DNA from: Alphaproteobacteria bacterium
Lineage (GTDB): Bacteria > Pseudomonadota > Alphaproteobacteria > Micavibrionales > Micavibrionaceae
Reading direction: 5' to 3'
Assembly (NCBI GenBank): GCA_030427765.1
Contig: JAUICS010000027.1
Span: forward strand, 1-9,788
Length of the DNA: 9,788 bases
Shown one piece after another: positions 1 through 6,426 of the stretch. Position 1 is the first letter of the stretch. Every line of letters starts with the position of its first letter. The notes beneath the pieces are model-generated. The model made no database searches. It saw only the letters and a program-made list of their open reading frames with translations, and was not told the DNA's origin. The position numbers and the translations under genes were made by a program.

Positions 1-693
1 AAGGTTGAAGGGCTGGTCGCGCTCGGGCAATCCATGGTGATATTTGGCGGGGGCATTATGCTGTTTATTGAATCAATACGCCGGATTTCGACCCCTAAAA
101 CCGTTGAGGAGCCTATTATTGCAGGCACACTTATCGCCCTATCAATTGTTCTGTCGTTTATTTTGGTGAAAGTGCAGAATTATTCACTTGAGAAAAAACA
201 CTCCCTCGCCATTGAGGCCGATCAATATCACTACTCCGGTGATATTTTCCTAAACCTGGGGGTTATTTTAACCCTAACCGCTCAATATTTTAACGGACCC
301 GTGTGGCTTGACCCTGTATTTGCCATTTTTGTGGTCATTTATCTACTTTTTACAGCCAAAAACATCGCCGGAAAAGGTTTAAACATGCTTTTAGACCGTG
401 AATTACCGGAAAATGAGCGTAAAAAAATAATAAGCATACTTGAGTCATACGATAGTATTCATAGTTTTCATGACCTGCGGACCCGCCTTACCGGCCATAA
501 AATTGACGTGGTGGTCGATGTGGAAATGGATCCAGATATGAAACTGAAGGACGCGCATGATATTGTGAAGGCTCTGGAGGATGATATAATCAAGGAGTTT
601 CCAAACGCCGAAATTGTAACGCATATGGACCCGATTGGTGATACGGACGATAGCCGCCACCATGTTGAGGAAATCCACAAAAAAGCCCATTAA
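1..693 (+). CDS. Cation diffusion facilitator transporter, FieF-like (5' end outside the window)
   Basis: Inner-membrane divalent metal/proton antiporter that would export Fe(II), Zn(II) or similar ions. The frame is open from base 1, so about 230 residues of the C-terminal part are present and the first membrane helices lie to the left. From memory it tracks E. coli FieF (YiiP) closely. The helix-5 metal site HYSGD (H77, D81 of the visible part) matches HYQSD. LLDRELP and the cytoplasmic HDLRTR (H157) are present, and HMDP (H208, D210) matches HQDP. One dimer-interface zinc ligand, His248 of FieF, appears to be Asp (D173 in VVVDVEMD). Membrane segments lie at about 12-25, 40-57, 84-97 and 104-118, followed by the soluble metal-binding domain. 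The tail is rich in His and acidic residues. Family assignment is firm; metal specificity cannot be read from sequence. The next gene starts 11 bases downstream. Confidence 0.9.
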   Translation, partial: KVEGLVALGQSMVIFGGGIMLFIESIRRISTPKTVEEPIIAGTLIALSIVLSFILVKVQNYSLEKKHSLAIEADQYHYSGDIFLNLGVILTLTAQYFNGPVWLDPVFAIFVVIYLLFTAKNIAGKGLNMLLDRELPENERKKIISILESYDSIHSFHDLRTRLTGHKIDVVVDVEMDPDMKLKDAHDIVKALEDDIIKEFPNAEIVTHMDPIGDTDDSRHHVEEIHKKAH

Positions 694-704
694 AAGACAA
701 AACA

Positions 705-1379
705 ATGACCAAAACCGCATACATGACTATTGATGACAGTCCCTCCGATTACACGGATCAATTGTGTGATTTTCTTTTACAGCAAGAGATTCCGGCGATT
801 TTTTACTGCATCGGCGGGGAATATAATGATGCGGGCCGTCTGGCATACGGAATGGCGCAGCGTATTGACCCCATCGTCCGCGCCATCAAGAAAGGGTTTG
901 CCATTGGCAACCATCTGTATACACACCGCCGGTCTAGTGAATTACCACTGGAAGAGGTTATCGAAGAGATCGAAAAAACGGAAGCGCTTGTGGAAGAGGC
1001 CTATAAACGTGCCGGAAAAACGCGTAGCCATAAATTAATCCGTTTTCCGCATCTGGATAATGGCTGCGGAGGATGGATCGTTGATTACCGGAAACTTGGC
1101 CCGCATAAAGACACGGTCCACCATGTATTCAGCGCCGGCTTAAACATTGATGACTATATGCCATCGGATGACCTGTTCGAGAAGAAGGCAAAGCTTAACG
1201 AATATCTTATTCGCGAAGGGTACAGTACAGATGTGTTCCGCGGCGTAACATTCCCATGGTACACCGAAACCGAAATGGCGAGGTCACCTGCCTCGCTTAT
1301 AACGTTTTCATCATCAGACTGGATGCTTAACACAGATATTACGGAGATTGATCACGATGCCCTACAAAACGGTGAATGA
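705..1379 (+). CDS. Polysaccharide deacetylase (NodB / CE4), N-terminal 224 residues; frameshifted
   Basis: A metal-dependent carbohydrate deacetylase of the NodB homology family. CE4 motif 1 is TIDDSPS (D10, D11), motif 2 is NHLYTH (H70, H74), motif 3 is RFP (R113) and motif 4 is the SSSDW stretch (D205, W206). There is no signal peptide, so a cytoplasmic location is likely, which is unusual for a peptidoglycan deacetylase; the substrate is unknown. The frame stops at 1377-1379 before motif 5, which lies in the +1 frame just downstream. Removing one A from the AAAA run at 1366-1369 would join the frames through ALQTVNDIKEK into a protein of about 275 residues. This could be a real recent mutation or a sequencing error. 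The start follows the transporter stop by 11 bases with only a weak purine-rich site, so translational coupling is plausible. Family confidence is high; the intact state is uncertain. Confidence 0.8.
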   Translation: MTKTAYMTIDDSPSDYTDQLCDFLLQQEIPAIFYCIGGEYNDAGRLAYGMAQRIDPIVRAIKKGFAIGNHLYTHRRSSELPLEEVIEEIEKTEALVEEAYKRAGKTRSHKLIRFPHLDNGCGGWIVDYRKLGPHKDTVHHVFSAGLNIDDYMPSDDLFEKKAKLNEYLIREGYSTDVFRGVTFPWYTETEMARSPASLITFSSSDWMLNTDITEIDHDALQNGE

Positions 1380-1533
1380 TATCAAGGAAAAGATTGATGC
1401 GGACCCGTTCCTAGGGCAAGAGGACAGCGCGAATATCGTCCTGTTCCATGACCACAACGGCACGCATGACGATGTAAAATCACTTATCGCGCATACAGTT
1501 TCTTCCGGTATACGTTATCTTTCTGTCGCTTAG
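1348..1533 (+). pseudogene. C-terminal fragment of the NodB deacetylase, in the +1 frame
   Basis: This frame has no start codon with a ribosome-binding site of its own (TTG at 1348 and ATG at 1357 are inside the preceding gene). It encodes VNDIKEKIDADPF followed by NIVLFHDHNGTHDD, which is the hydrophobic-Leu-x-His-Asp motif 5 that closes the NodB barrel and supplies a catalytic His. It therefore completes the gene at 705-1379 and is not a separate protein. The fragment has kept a sensible reading frame up to the TAG at 1531-1533, so the disruption is recent or artefactual. Confidence 0.75.
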
Positions 1534-1559
1534 CAGCATATATTCTCTTGCCATAAATA

Positions 1560-1588
1560 TTGACAAACGCATAAAACTCGTCTTTTAT
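1560..1588 (+). promoter_or_regulatory. Candidate sigma-70-type promoter for the DksA-like gene
   Basis: A perfect -35 box TTGACA (1560-1565) is followed after 17 bases by TTTTAT (1583-1588), a 4/6 match to the -10 consensus. Transcription would begin near 1595, giving a leader of about 35 bases that contains GAGGA at 1622-1626 ahead of the ATG at 1630. It lies in the only gap between the broken deacetylase and the next gene. Confidence 0.5.
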
Positions 1589-1629
1589 GCCTTCCGAATT
1601 TATATGAAAAAAACAGATTGTGAGGAAAC

Positions 1630-2103
1630 ATGGCACAGACAGTTAAACCAGCCGCCCAGGCACGTTTTGATCAAGTCGATTACGACCCAAGACACGATAC
1701 AGATATCCGCATGCATGACCAGAAGCTTGCTTATTTTGAGGCACTTTTGCGTGAACGTGAGACCGAACTTGTGCTAGAGCAAAAAGCCATTAGAGAGCAG
1801 CTATCCGAACATGATGAAAGATTTGATAGCGACATTCAAGAACAGGCCAGTTACCCTGTCCGCGATGCAACGGTAACCGCACGCCTGCCGCAGGTAAATA
1901 CAGAATTATCTCAGGTTCGCGCCGCGCTTACTGTCATTTCAGCAGATTGGAACAAAGACCCCGCAGATCGTGAATATGGCATCTGCGCACAAACTGATGA
2001 TGATATTCCGATGGACCGCCTAGTCGCGGTTCCGCATACACGCCTTAGCGTTGAAGCACAAGACGCTACCGATCGAAACAGGTTGCTGGCTAACGCACGA
2101 TAA
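1630..2103 (+). CDS. DksA/TraR family protein with a degenerate zinc finger
   Basis: A 157-residue protein that resembles the DksA/TraR family at its C-terminus. YGICAQTDDDIPMDRLVAVPHTRLSVEAQ-type spacing (residues 116-144) fits the family pattern YGxCxxCGxxIxxxRLxAxPxxxxCxxCQ. Only the first of the four zinc-ligand cysteines is kept (C119); the others align with T122, S140 and A143. Residues 27-110 are strongly helical and charged, as expected for the coiled-coil hairpin that DksA inserts into the RNA polymerase secondary channel. I do not see a clear DxxDxA tip motif, so a DksA-like effect on transcription is inference. Cys-poor, zinc-independent paralogues are known elsewhere (Pseudomonas DksA2). 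The start has GAGGA four bases upstream. The gene has its own candidate promoter and a 3' terminator, so it is probably monocistronic. Confidence 0.65.
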   Translation: MAQTVKPAAQARFDQVDYDPRHDTDIRMHDQKLAYFEALLRERETELVLEQKAIREQLSEHDERFDSDIQEQASYPVRDATVTARLPQVNTELSQVRAALTVISADWNKDPADREYGICAQTDDDIPMDRLVAVPHTRLSVEAQDATDRNRLLANAR

Positions 2104-2111
2104 ATACATTC

Positions 2112-2140
2112 AAAGGCCTATTCATTTAGGCCTTTTCTTT
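2112..2140 (+). terminator. Rho-independent terminator at a convergent junction
   Basis: A perfect 9-bp stem, AAAGGCCTA (2112-2120) and TAGGCCTTT (2127-2135), encloses the loop TTCATT and runs into TTTTCTTT. It begins 8 bases after the DksA-like stop codon. The right arm overlaps the last codons and stop of the minus-strand gene at 2126-2377. Read on the minus strand the same hairpin is followed only by TTTGAATG, so termination there would be weaker. Confidence 0.8.
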
Positions 2141-2377
2141 ATCCCCGTTATCATCTTTTGGTGACTGGCCACTGCCGATTGCATTCTTAACAGCCGGTAT
2201 AATCACAAATCGTGATGATAGGAAAATGATTACGGACCAGAATATCACCCAATATACGATTGAGATTTCATCGACATATGGCACCAGTGCCTCCTGCATC
2301 GGATAGAGGCTGGTCGGTTCATTCCCCGGCGTTAAGTGCAGGATTGGAAGTTTTTCAAATTCATCTTTGTCCATCAT
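2126..2377 (-). CDS. Small single-pass membrane protein, function unknown
   Basis: An 83-residue protein that I do not recognise. It has an acidic N-terminal segment of about 38 residues, one hydrophobic helix (about 39-61, rich in Ile, Val, Trp and Phe) and a charged, Asp/Lys-rich tail. Because the helix is flanked by negative residues on the N side and by Arg56 and Lys64 on the C side, an N-out/C-in topology is plausible. The double ATG start is preceded by AGGTGA at good spacing, overlapping the 11-base gap after the HTTM-like gene, so the two are almost certainly one operon. It may be a partner or stabilising subunit of that multipass protein; this is inferred from context only. It contains no cysteines or recognisable catalytic motif. 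Confidence 0.7.
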   Translation of the reverse strand: MMDKDEFEKLPILHLTPGNEPTSLYPMQEALVPYVDEISIVYWVIFWSVIIFLSSRFVIIPAVKNAIGSGQSPKDDNGDKEKA

Positions 2378-2388
2378 GATATCACCTA

Positions 2389-3672
2389 TTACTTGTAAAA
2401 GTTCTTTAGGGGTCTTGCGACTGGTTCGGCCTCATCCTCCGTTTTGATCCAGTCGTTCTTCTGAAGCGGCTTGTATTCCAACGCACATAAATCCTTTTCC
2501 TTCACAACACGCTTGAAGGGTCCGCCGTTAATACTTATTTCCATAGAAAATCCGTATTGCTTGGTATTAAAATTATTACGGCAATATAAAAATTGTGTTC
2601 GTTTCATATACCAATACGGACTACAACGGTTTCGTGCATTTGTAGACGAAATACGTTGCAAGGTCTCGCCGTTATCCATATCGTAAACACGTACCGTGCA
2701 TTGGTAATTTGCTTCAAACATGTACAGACCATAGAAATTCCCCTCCATAGTCAGCTTTTCATCGCCGGGAATCATGTGGGAAATCATTTGTAAACATAGC
2801 AATGTCAACATGAATGACCATCCCGGAATGGATTTCCAGTCGACCGGGGGCACTTGTGGTTTGTAAAAATAACCAAACAAGATAAGCAGGGCACTAAATA
2901 CAATCAATGGATAGTGGTATCCCACCAAAATACCGGAATAGAGGTGGAACGCGCAGAAAAACAGAAATACCCCGCGCTGCATAATCCAGTTCTTACTAAA
3001 CAGGAACCATACAAACACCATTTCCATGATGACAACAAGATTCGTCCAAACCGGAATTGTTGTATCCGGAAAGATTGGCAAACCAGTTTTTAGTGCACTG
3101 AAATACGTTCCAAGTATCCATGTTTCATGAATTTTTGTTGCCGTAGAAAGGAAATAGAACGATGCCAACGTAAGCATCCAGAAAAATCGTTTATGCGGCA
3201 GGAAAAGGAAAATGAATACAAAGGACGTATGATAGTAGTCGTAATTGGCGTTAAACCAGAAATGGATACTGGTTACATACATTTTCCACATAAACAGGAC
3301 GAGCACACAGAAATGCGCAAAGGCCCAACGCCCGTGCACCGCAAAAAATATGGCCAGTGCCATCACGCCCATCATTGCCATGTAAAAATATTGCTGCGTA
3401 TATCCGTCAGGCAAGGTGGTCATGAAGATGAAATCTTCGCAACCTTGAAAAAATGGCCAGCATATTGGCCCATACCGTGAATATGCATTTGTCGCAGTAT
3501 GCGGATGCATCATCCAAGTTTTGAACACAATTGCGAATGTAAATATGCAGTATCCAAAAAACCATTTTACAACAATGTCTTTTTCAAGTTCTTCAATACT
3601 GAATATTTTTTTGTAGAGAGAGCCGATTTTTTCCAATGACATTTTTTTGCCCACACGCGTATAAAAGTTCAT
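2389..3672 (-). CDS. HTTM / vitamin K-dependent gamma-carboxylase-like multipass membrane protein
   Basis: A 427-residue integral membrane protein with about eight or nine hydrophobic segments (roughly 36-51, 96-112, 117-136, 149-176, 208-226, 234-250, 253-270, 283-299) and a soluble C-terminal domain (301-427). The centre resembles the HTTM domain shared with human GGCX. YFLSTATKIHETWILGTY (173-190) aligns with YFIAGVKKLDADWVEGY, placing K180 opposite the catalytic Lys218. The later FH (242-243), followed by LYSGILVGYHYP, resembles the family's FH...GIFSY stretch. LTMEGNFYGLYMF (307-319) recalls the WTEEGxxFSWRMM segment of carboxylases. Substrate and reaction are unknown, and true carboxylation is not implied. 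ATG at 3672 has AAGG ten bases upstream; Met11 is an alternative start. A perfect TTGACA (3732-3727, minus strand) lies upstream but lacks a convincing -10 box. It is co-directional with the small membrane gene downstream. Confidence 0.65.
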   Translation of the reverse strand: MNFYTRVGKKMSLEKIGSLYKKIFSIEELEKDIVVKWFFGYCIFTFAIVFKTWMMHPHTATNAYSRYGPICWPFFQGCEDFIFMTTLPDGYTQQYFYMAMMGVMALAIFFAVHGRWAFAHFCVLVLFMWKMYVTSIHFWFNANYDYYHTSFVFIFLFLPHKRFFWMLTLASFYFLSTATKIHETWILGTYFSALKTGLPIFPDTTIPVWTNLVVIMEMVFVWFLFSKNWIMQRGVFLFFCAFHLYSGILVGYHYPLIVFSALLILFGYFYKPQVPPVDWKSIPGWSFMLTLLCLQMISHMIPGDEKLTMEGNFYGLYMFEANYQCTVRVYDMDNGETLQRISSTNARNRCSPYWYMKRTQFLYCRNNFNTKQYGFSMEISINGGPFKRVVKEKDLCALEYKPLQKNDWIKTEDEAEPVARPLKNFYK

Positions 3673-3760
3673 ATAAAATATACCTTATTTATCCTATCAT
3701 GAAAAATCGTTTGAATTCTTGATATTTGTCAAACACGCATCTGAGGAGGAGATTCCGGCC

Positions 3761-4576
3761 ATGAAAGACAACACACTCGTATACGTGATCGCCGATTACG
3801 GCGCGTTGCACGATCTTGCTTTTGCAGAAGTTAAGCAGCGCATTTATTACGAACTGCGCGACATAAACACGAATATTTCGACATTTTCCGTGCCGGCCTT
3901 TGACACGGTGGCGACGGGATTTGCACTTGCACAAACCGCGGTGACCAGCAAGCTAGGCTCACGTCATAAATTTTACGTGAACACCGCACCGCGTAAGGAT
4001 GATTTGGCACCGCGCGTTAAAAACGCCGGAGAAGGGTTCGTATACGTAAAATTGTTCAACGGTATAGAAATTTGTGCGGTGAATAGCGGGTATACATTAT
4101 CATTCATCAAACCGGCGGCCGAAGTCATTCGTGAAATCCGGTGCGAGAAAGCGGGATCACAATTCCGTTCACGCGATATTTTCCCGCCATCGTTCGGTAA
4201 GATTGCCCTTGGTAATTTCGAAGAACTGGGCGATGACCTTATGGATGCGGTCCCGGATTACCCCAAAAACGTTGTATGTTATACGGATGGTTACGGCAAT
4301 ATGAAATGCTCCATCACTCTGGACGAAATTACAAAACTGAACGGAAATGACGTAACGCTGGATATCAATAGCCACCACCAGATTGCACGTGTTGCCGACG
4401 GTATTTTCGGCGTTGCCGACGGCCAGTTCTGTTTATCACAAGGGTCATCCGGATGGGCATTGCCTGATGGAAACGTTTTGCGTTTTTGCGAGGTTGTGAA
4501 ACGGGGCGGTAGTGCCGCCCAAACCTTCAACAACCCCGGCGGCGGTACATCCATTTCATGGCGTACAGTCTCATAA
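3761..4576 (+). CDS. Divergent DUF62 / SAM hydroxide adenosyltransferase (fluorinase superfamily) protein
   Basis: A 271-residue cytoplasmic protein of the family that attacks C5' of S-adenosylmethionine with water or halide. ADYGALHD (11-18) matches the N-terminal TDFGxxD, with D12 as the ribose-binding Asp. CAVNSGYTLSF (105-115) matches GPDNGLLS, QFRSRDIFPP (134-143) matches TFHGRDIFAP, and YTDGYGN (174-180) matches VDxFGN. The C-terminal GSSGW and GGSAAQTF match the NSxGxLEIA...GSA barrel. The DPGVGTxR loop is replaced by NTAPRKDD, so the Asp and His of the hydrolase Asp-Arg-His triad look changed (N74, R136). The frame continues upstream to 3719, but ATG at 3761 is chosen because GAGGAGGAG (3743-3751) sits nine bases before it. 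The gene stands alone, divergent from the HTTM-like gene. The fold is well supported; the reaction is open. Confidence 0.72.
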   Translation: MKDNTLVYVIADYGALHDLAFAEVKQRIYYELRDINTNISTFSVPAFDTVATGFALAQTAVTSKLGSRHKFYVNTAPRKDDLAPRVKNAGEGFVYVKLFNGIEICAVNSGYTLSFIKPAAEVIREIRCEKAGSQFRSRDIFPPSFGKIALGNFEELGDDLMDAVPDYPKNVVCYTDGYGNMKCSITLDEITKLNGNDVTLDINSHHQIARVADGIFGVADGQFCLSQGSSGWALPDGNVLRFCEVVKRGGSAAQTFNNPGGGTSISWRTVS

Positions 4577-4597
4577 CGGCGTTTATTTTATAAACTT

Positions 4598-4644
4598 AAA
4601 AAAATATTATAATTATTAATAATACAAAAGAATAATATTTTTTT
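4598..4644 (+). terminator. AT-only nested inverted repeat ending in seven T; possible terminator
   Basis: A perfect 13-bp inverted repeat, AAAAAAATATTAT (4598-4610) and ATAATATTTTTTT (4632-4644), encloses a perfect 12-base palindrome ATTATTAATAAT (4612-4623). It starts 21 bases after the DUF62 stop codon and ends in a T7 run, so it may terminate that transcript. The stem has no G or C, which makes it weak as an intrinsic terminator. It could equally be an AT-rich protein-binding site in front of the acetyltransferase gene. Confidence 0.4.
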
Positions 4645-4679
4645 ATTGTGCTTTGCCTGCATTTGTTTTATGAAAACAT

Positions 4680-5246
4680 ATGCGCGGTTTGTTTGGTCAT
4701 CCTTGTGAAGATTATTTACATAGTCATTTCTATGATGCGAACCATGTCAAATTAAAGCCGATTGAATCCTGGGATGAATGGACCTCATTTATTCGTTTTC
4801 TCCTCAACAATGAACACGAAGATTTTTTCCAACGTCACTATGCAAGCATCTTTGCGGACCAGAATACTACTCTTGATGAATTTATCTATCCGGAAGCATC
4901 AAAACGAAATCAACCCTTTGCCCTTTGGAAAAACGGCAAAATTATCGGCACAACCAATGTCACAATCGATTATTCCGGTGATATGCCCGAGGCATTATTT
5001 GGACGATCGTTTATCCATCCGTCCCAACGCGGAAAAGGTTATGCGGCACAATTGCATCACGGACGGCTTGATTACCTCGGCAGTATTGGATTCCGAGGGT
5101 ACATAACAACCTATGTGCAAGATAGAAACGAACCATCCTGGCGTGCCGTTGAAAAGGCCGGATTTGAGAGTACGAACCAGTTTGCCAAAAGCGGCGCGCG
5201 AATATGGATGAAGTCATTCGGGCTCGAACAGTACCTTCAACAGTAA
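4680..5246 (+). CDS. GNAT family N-acetyltransferase
   Basis: A 188-residue protein with a GNAT fold in its C-terminal half. FALWKNGKIIGTTNVTI (80-96) forms the central strands. RSFIHPSQRGKGYA (109-122) is motif A with the Q/R-x-x-G-x-G/A pyrophosphate-binding loop for acetyl-CoA. RNEPSWRAVEKAGFE (149-163) is motif B, typical of enzymes that acetylate amines or protein N-termini. The first 75 residues are a variable, partly helical region likely to form the acceptor site; the acceptor cannot be predicted. No Shine-Dalgarno precedes ATG 4680. TATGAA at 4669-4674 sits five bases ahead of it, with TTGTGC 17 bases further up, so a leaderless transcript is possible. The first Met in this frame with family-like sequence is this one. 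tRNA-Gly follows 56 bases downstream. Confidence 0.82.
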   Translation: MRGLFGHPCEDYLHSHFYDANHVKLKPIESWDEWTSFIRFLLNNEHEDFFQRHYASIFADQNTTLDEFIYPEASKRNQPFALWKNGKIIGTTNVTIDYSGDMPEALFGRSFIHPSQRGKGYAAQLHHGRLDYLGSIGFRGYITTYVQDRNEPSWRAVEKAGFESTNQFAKSGARIWMKSFGLEQYLQQ

Positions 5247-5302
5247 AAGACAACTTGAATTTCCCAAAAAATACTGTTATCCAGTGGGTATCTCTCTATG
5301 AT

Positions 5303-5376
5303 GCGGGTGTAGCTCAATGGTAGAGCCCCAGCCTTCCAAGCTGGTCGTGAGGGTTCGATTCCCTTCACCCGCTCCA
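5303..5376 (+). tRNA. tRNA-Gly, anticodon TCC
   Basis: A complete cloverleaf. The acceptor stem is GCGGGTG (5303-5309) with CACCCGC (5366-5372), the D stem is GCTC/GAGC, and the anticodon stem is CCAGC/GCTGG with the loop CTTCCAA, giving TCC at 5335-5337. The T arm is GAGGG-TTCGATT-CCCTT. The discriminator base is T5373 and the 3' CCA (5374-5376) is genomically encoded. It would read GGA and GGG codons, and GGN more widely depending on U34 modification. No strong promoter is visible in the 56 bases upstream, apart from TTGAAT at 5255 and TGTTAT at 5275 with a short spacer. No terminator follows before the convergent gene ends at 5388. Confidence 0.97.
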
Positions 5377-5387
5377 AAATTTGTGAT

Positions 5388-6341
5388 TTAGGCAGTTGCC
5401 GTAGCTTCCAATTCGCGAGTTGTAGTAGCGTTAGCGTATCGTGGTTCCGATAGATCAAGATGTGTCCACGTGGGGTCTAGCGCAGCACCTGCACCATCAA
5501 ACGATGCAGATAAAACGCGGGCATCGTCACCAACCTCAACACCCTTCGGCAAACTTGTGCTACGCGGCCCACCCATTGAAAATGAAATCTTCTCGGCTTG
5601 GAAGCGCTCCATGATTGATACAAATGCTTCTGGGTTTGTTGAATAAAGATTAAAAATTTCGGCACGTACATCATTGCCACTTATCCCAAAATCGGCGAGG
5701 ACAGTACGCACGTTTTCCGGCAAAGAATTATAATCAATAGTTCCATCACCTAGGCCCCGTAATACCGCACCATGTGATGCGCCTAATTCTGCCAAACGTT
5801 CAGTTGTCATGCCCTCGATTGATGTTGACATACGCTGGAAAAATCCTTGTTCGATTCTTTGACGTAAAAATGGATGCAAGTCACGCGGGATATCGTCGCC
5901 TGACAAAGTTTCCCCACTTAATGCACGTTCCCTTGCGGTATGTAGCTCACGTAGCTGACTGATAATTTGTCTGCGCTCGCTATCATCTAACGCCTGCCAA
6001 CCTTCTGAATTTTCAAGGTAGTTTCTTATCCGTGCGTCATCACGTACAATCCCGCATGTTTCATCAAGTACACGATTAAGACCTTTCGCAGTCCCAGCAC
6101 CATAGGTTTCATTTATAAGATTATTAAAGCTTTCTAGCCTTTCTTTCATCGCACTAAAACTTGCCAATGCCATGCCGCATGATGCCGTTTTAGTTAGCAT
6201 CTCACCATATGTCCTACGCACGTCTGTTGCTTTAGCCTGAAGTAATCTGAAAAGTTCATCACGGGGCATACCCATACATAACAAGTCAGGACCAAAATCC
6301 CCTACTCCTCTACTTGCATGTAATAACGCTGCGTGTACCAC
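5388..6341 (-). CDS. Hypothetical protein, 317 residues, mostly helical
   Basis: I do not recognise this protein. It has no signal peptide or membrane helix. Residues 26-175 are rich in charged, helix-forming stretches (FRLLQAKATDVRRTYGEML, DSERRQIISQLRELHTARERA), and residues 176-250 look like short helices separated by Gly/Asp turns. The last 70 residues are low in helix and end in a Thr/Ala-rich tail (ATTTRELEATATA). Cysteines are few and scattered (C22, C55, C96), so a metal site is not suggested. The GTG start at 6341 is supported by AGGGAG (minus strand, 6356-6351) nine bases upstream; the first internal ATG is at codon 23. The gene is monocistronic, divergent from sucCD and convergent with tRNA-Gly, whose 3' end lies 11 bases from its stop. 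The coherent composition and good ribosome site support a real gene. Confidence 0.7.
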   Translation of the reverse strand: MVHAALLHASRGVGDFGPDLLCMGMPRDELFRLLQAKATDVRRTYGEMLTKTASCGMALASFSAMKERLESFNNLINETYGAGTAKGLNRVLDETCGIVRDDARIRNYLENSEGWQALDDSERRQIISQLRELHTARERALSGETLSGDDIPRDLHPFLRQRIEQGFFQRMSTSIEGMTTERLAELGASHGAVLRGLGDGTIDYNSLPENVRTVLADFGISGNDVRAEIFNLYSTNPEAFVSIMERFQAEKISFSMGGPRSTSLPKGVEVGDDARVLSASFDGAGAALDPTWTHLDLSEPRYANATTTRELEATATA

Positions 6342-6373
6342 TTTTTATGTCTCCCTGACTGAATTATTAATAA

Positions 6374-6393
6374 TAATACTACAGAAAGTATTA
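6374..6393. promoter_or_regulatory. 7-6-7 inverted repeat in the divergent region; possible operator
   Basis: TAATACT (6374-6380) and AGTATTA (6387-6393) are a perfect 7-bp dyad with a 6-bp spacer, 33 bases upstream of the hypothetical minus-strand gene and about 50 bases upstream of the putative sucC promoter. The size suits a dimeric repressor site. No known regulator motif is recognised, and in AT-rich DNA chance is a real alternative. Confidence 0.3.
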
Positions 6394-6426
6394 CCATAAA
6401 GTAAAATTCAGCGTGTTTTTTATGTT

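Noticed and set aside
2471..3480. Several plus-strand open frames of 66-117 codons opposite the HTTM-like gene
   Set aside because: They are antisense shadows with Lys/His/Gln-rich, non-protein-like composition and no ribosome sites.
3719..3760. Upstream TTG start extending the DUF62 gene by 14 residues
   Set aside because: The strong GAGGAGGAG site at 3743-3751 lies inside this extension and is correctly spaced for ATG 3761; family similarity also begins there.
4670..4708. 12-codon open frame (MKTYARFVWSSL) overlapping the GNAT start, considered as a leader peptide
   Set aside because: No ribosome-binding site, no codon bias or attenuator hairpin; the overlap is most simply chance.
5303..5376. 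tRNA-Gly as an integration site with an adjacent mobile island
   Set aside because: No integrase gene and no repeat of the tRNA 3' end is visible elsewhere in the window.
5237..5458. Minus-strand 73-residue open frame containing EPSRPAWKAGALPLSY
   Set aside because: This is the well-known spurious peptide made by translating the reverse complement of tRNA-Gly(TCC); it overlaps the tRNA exactly.
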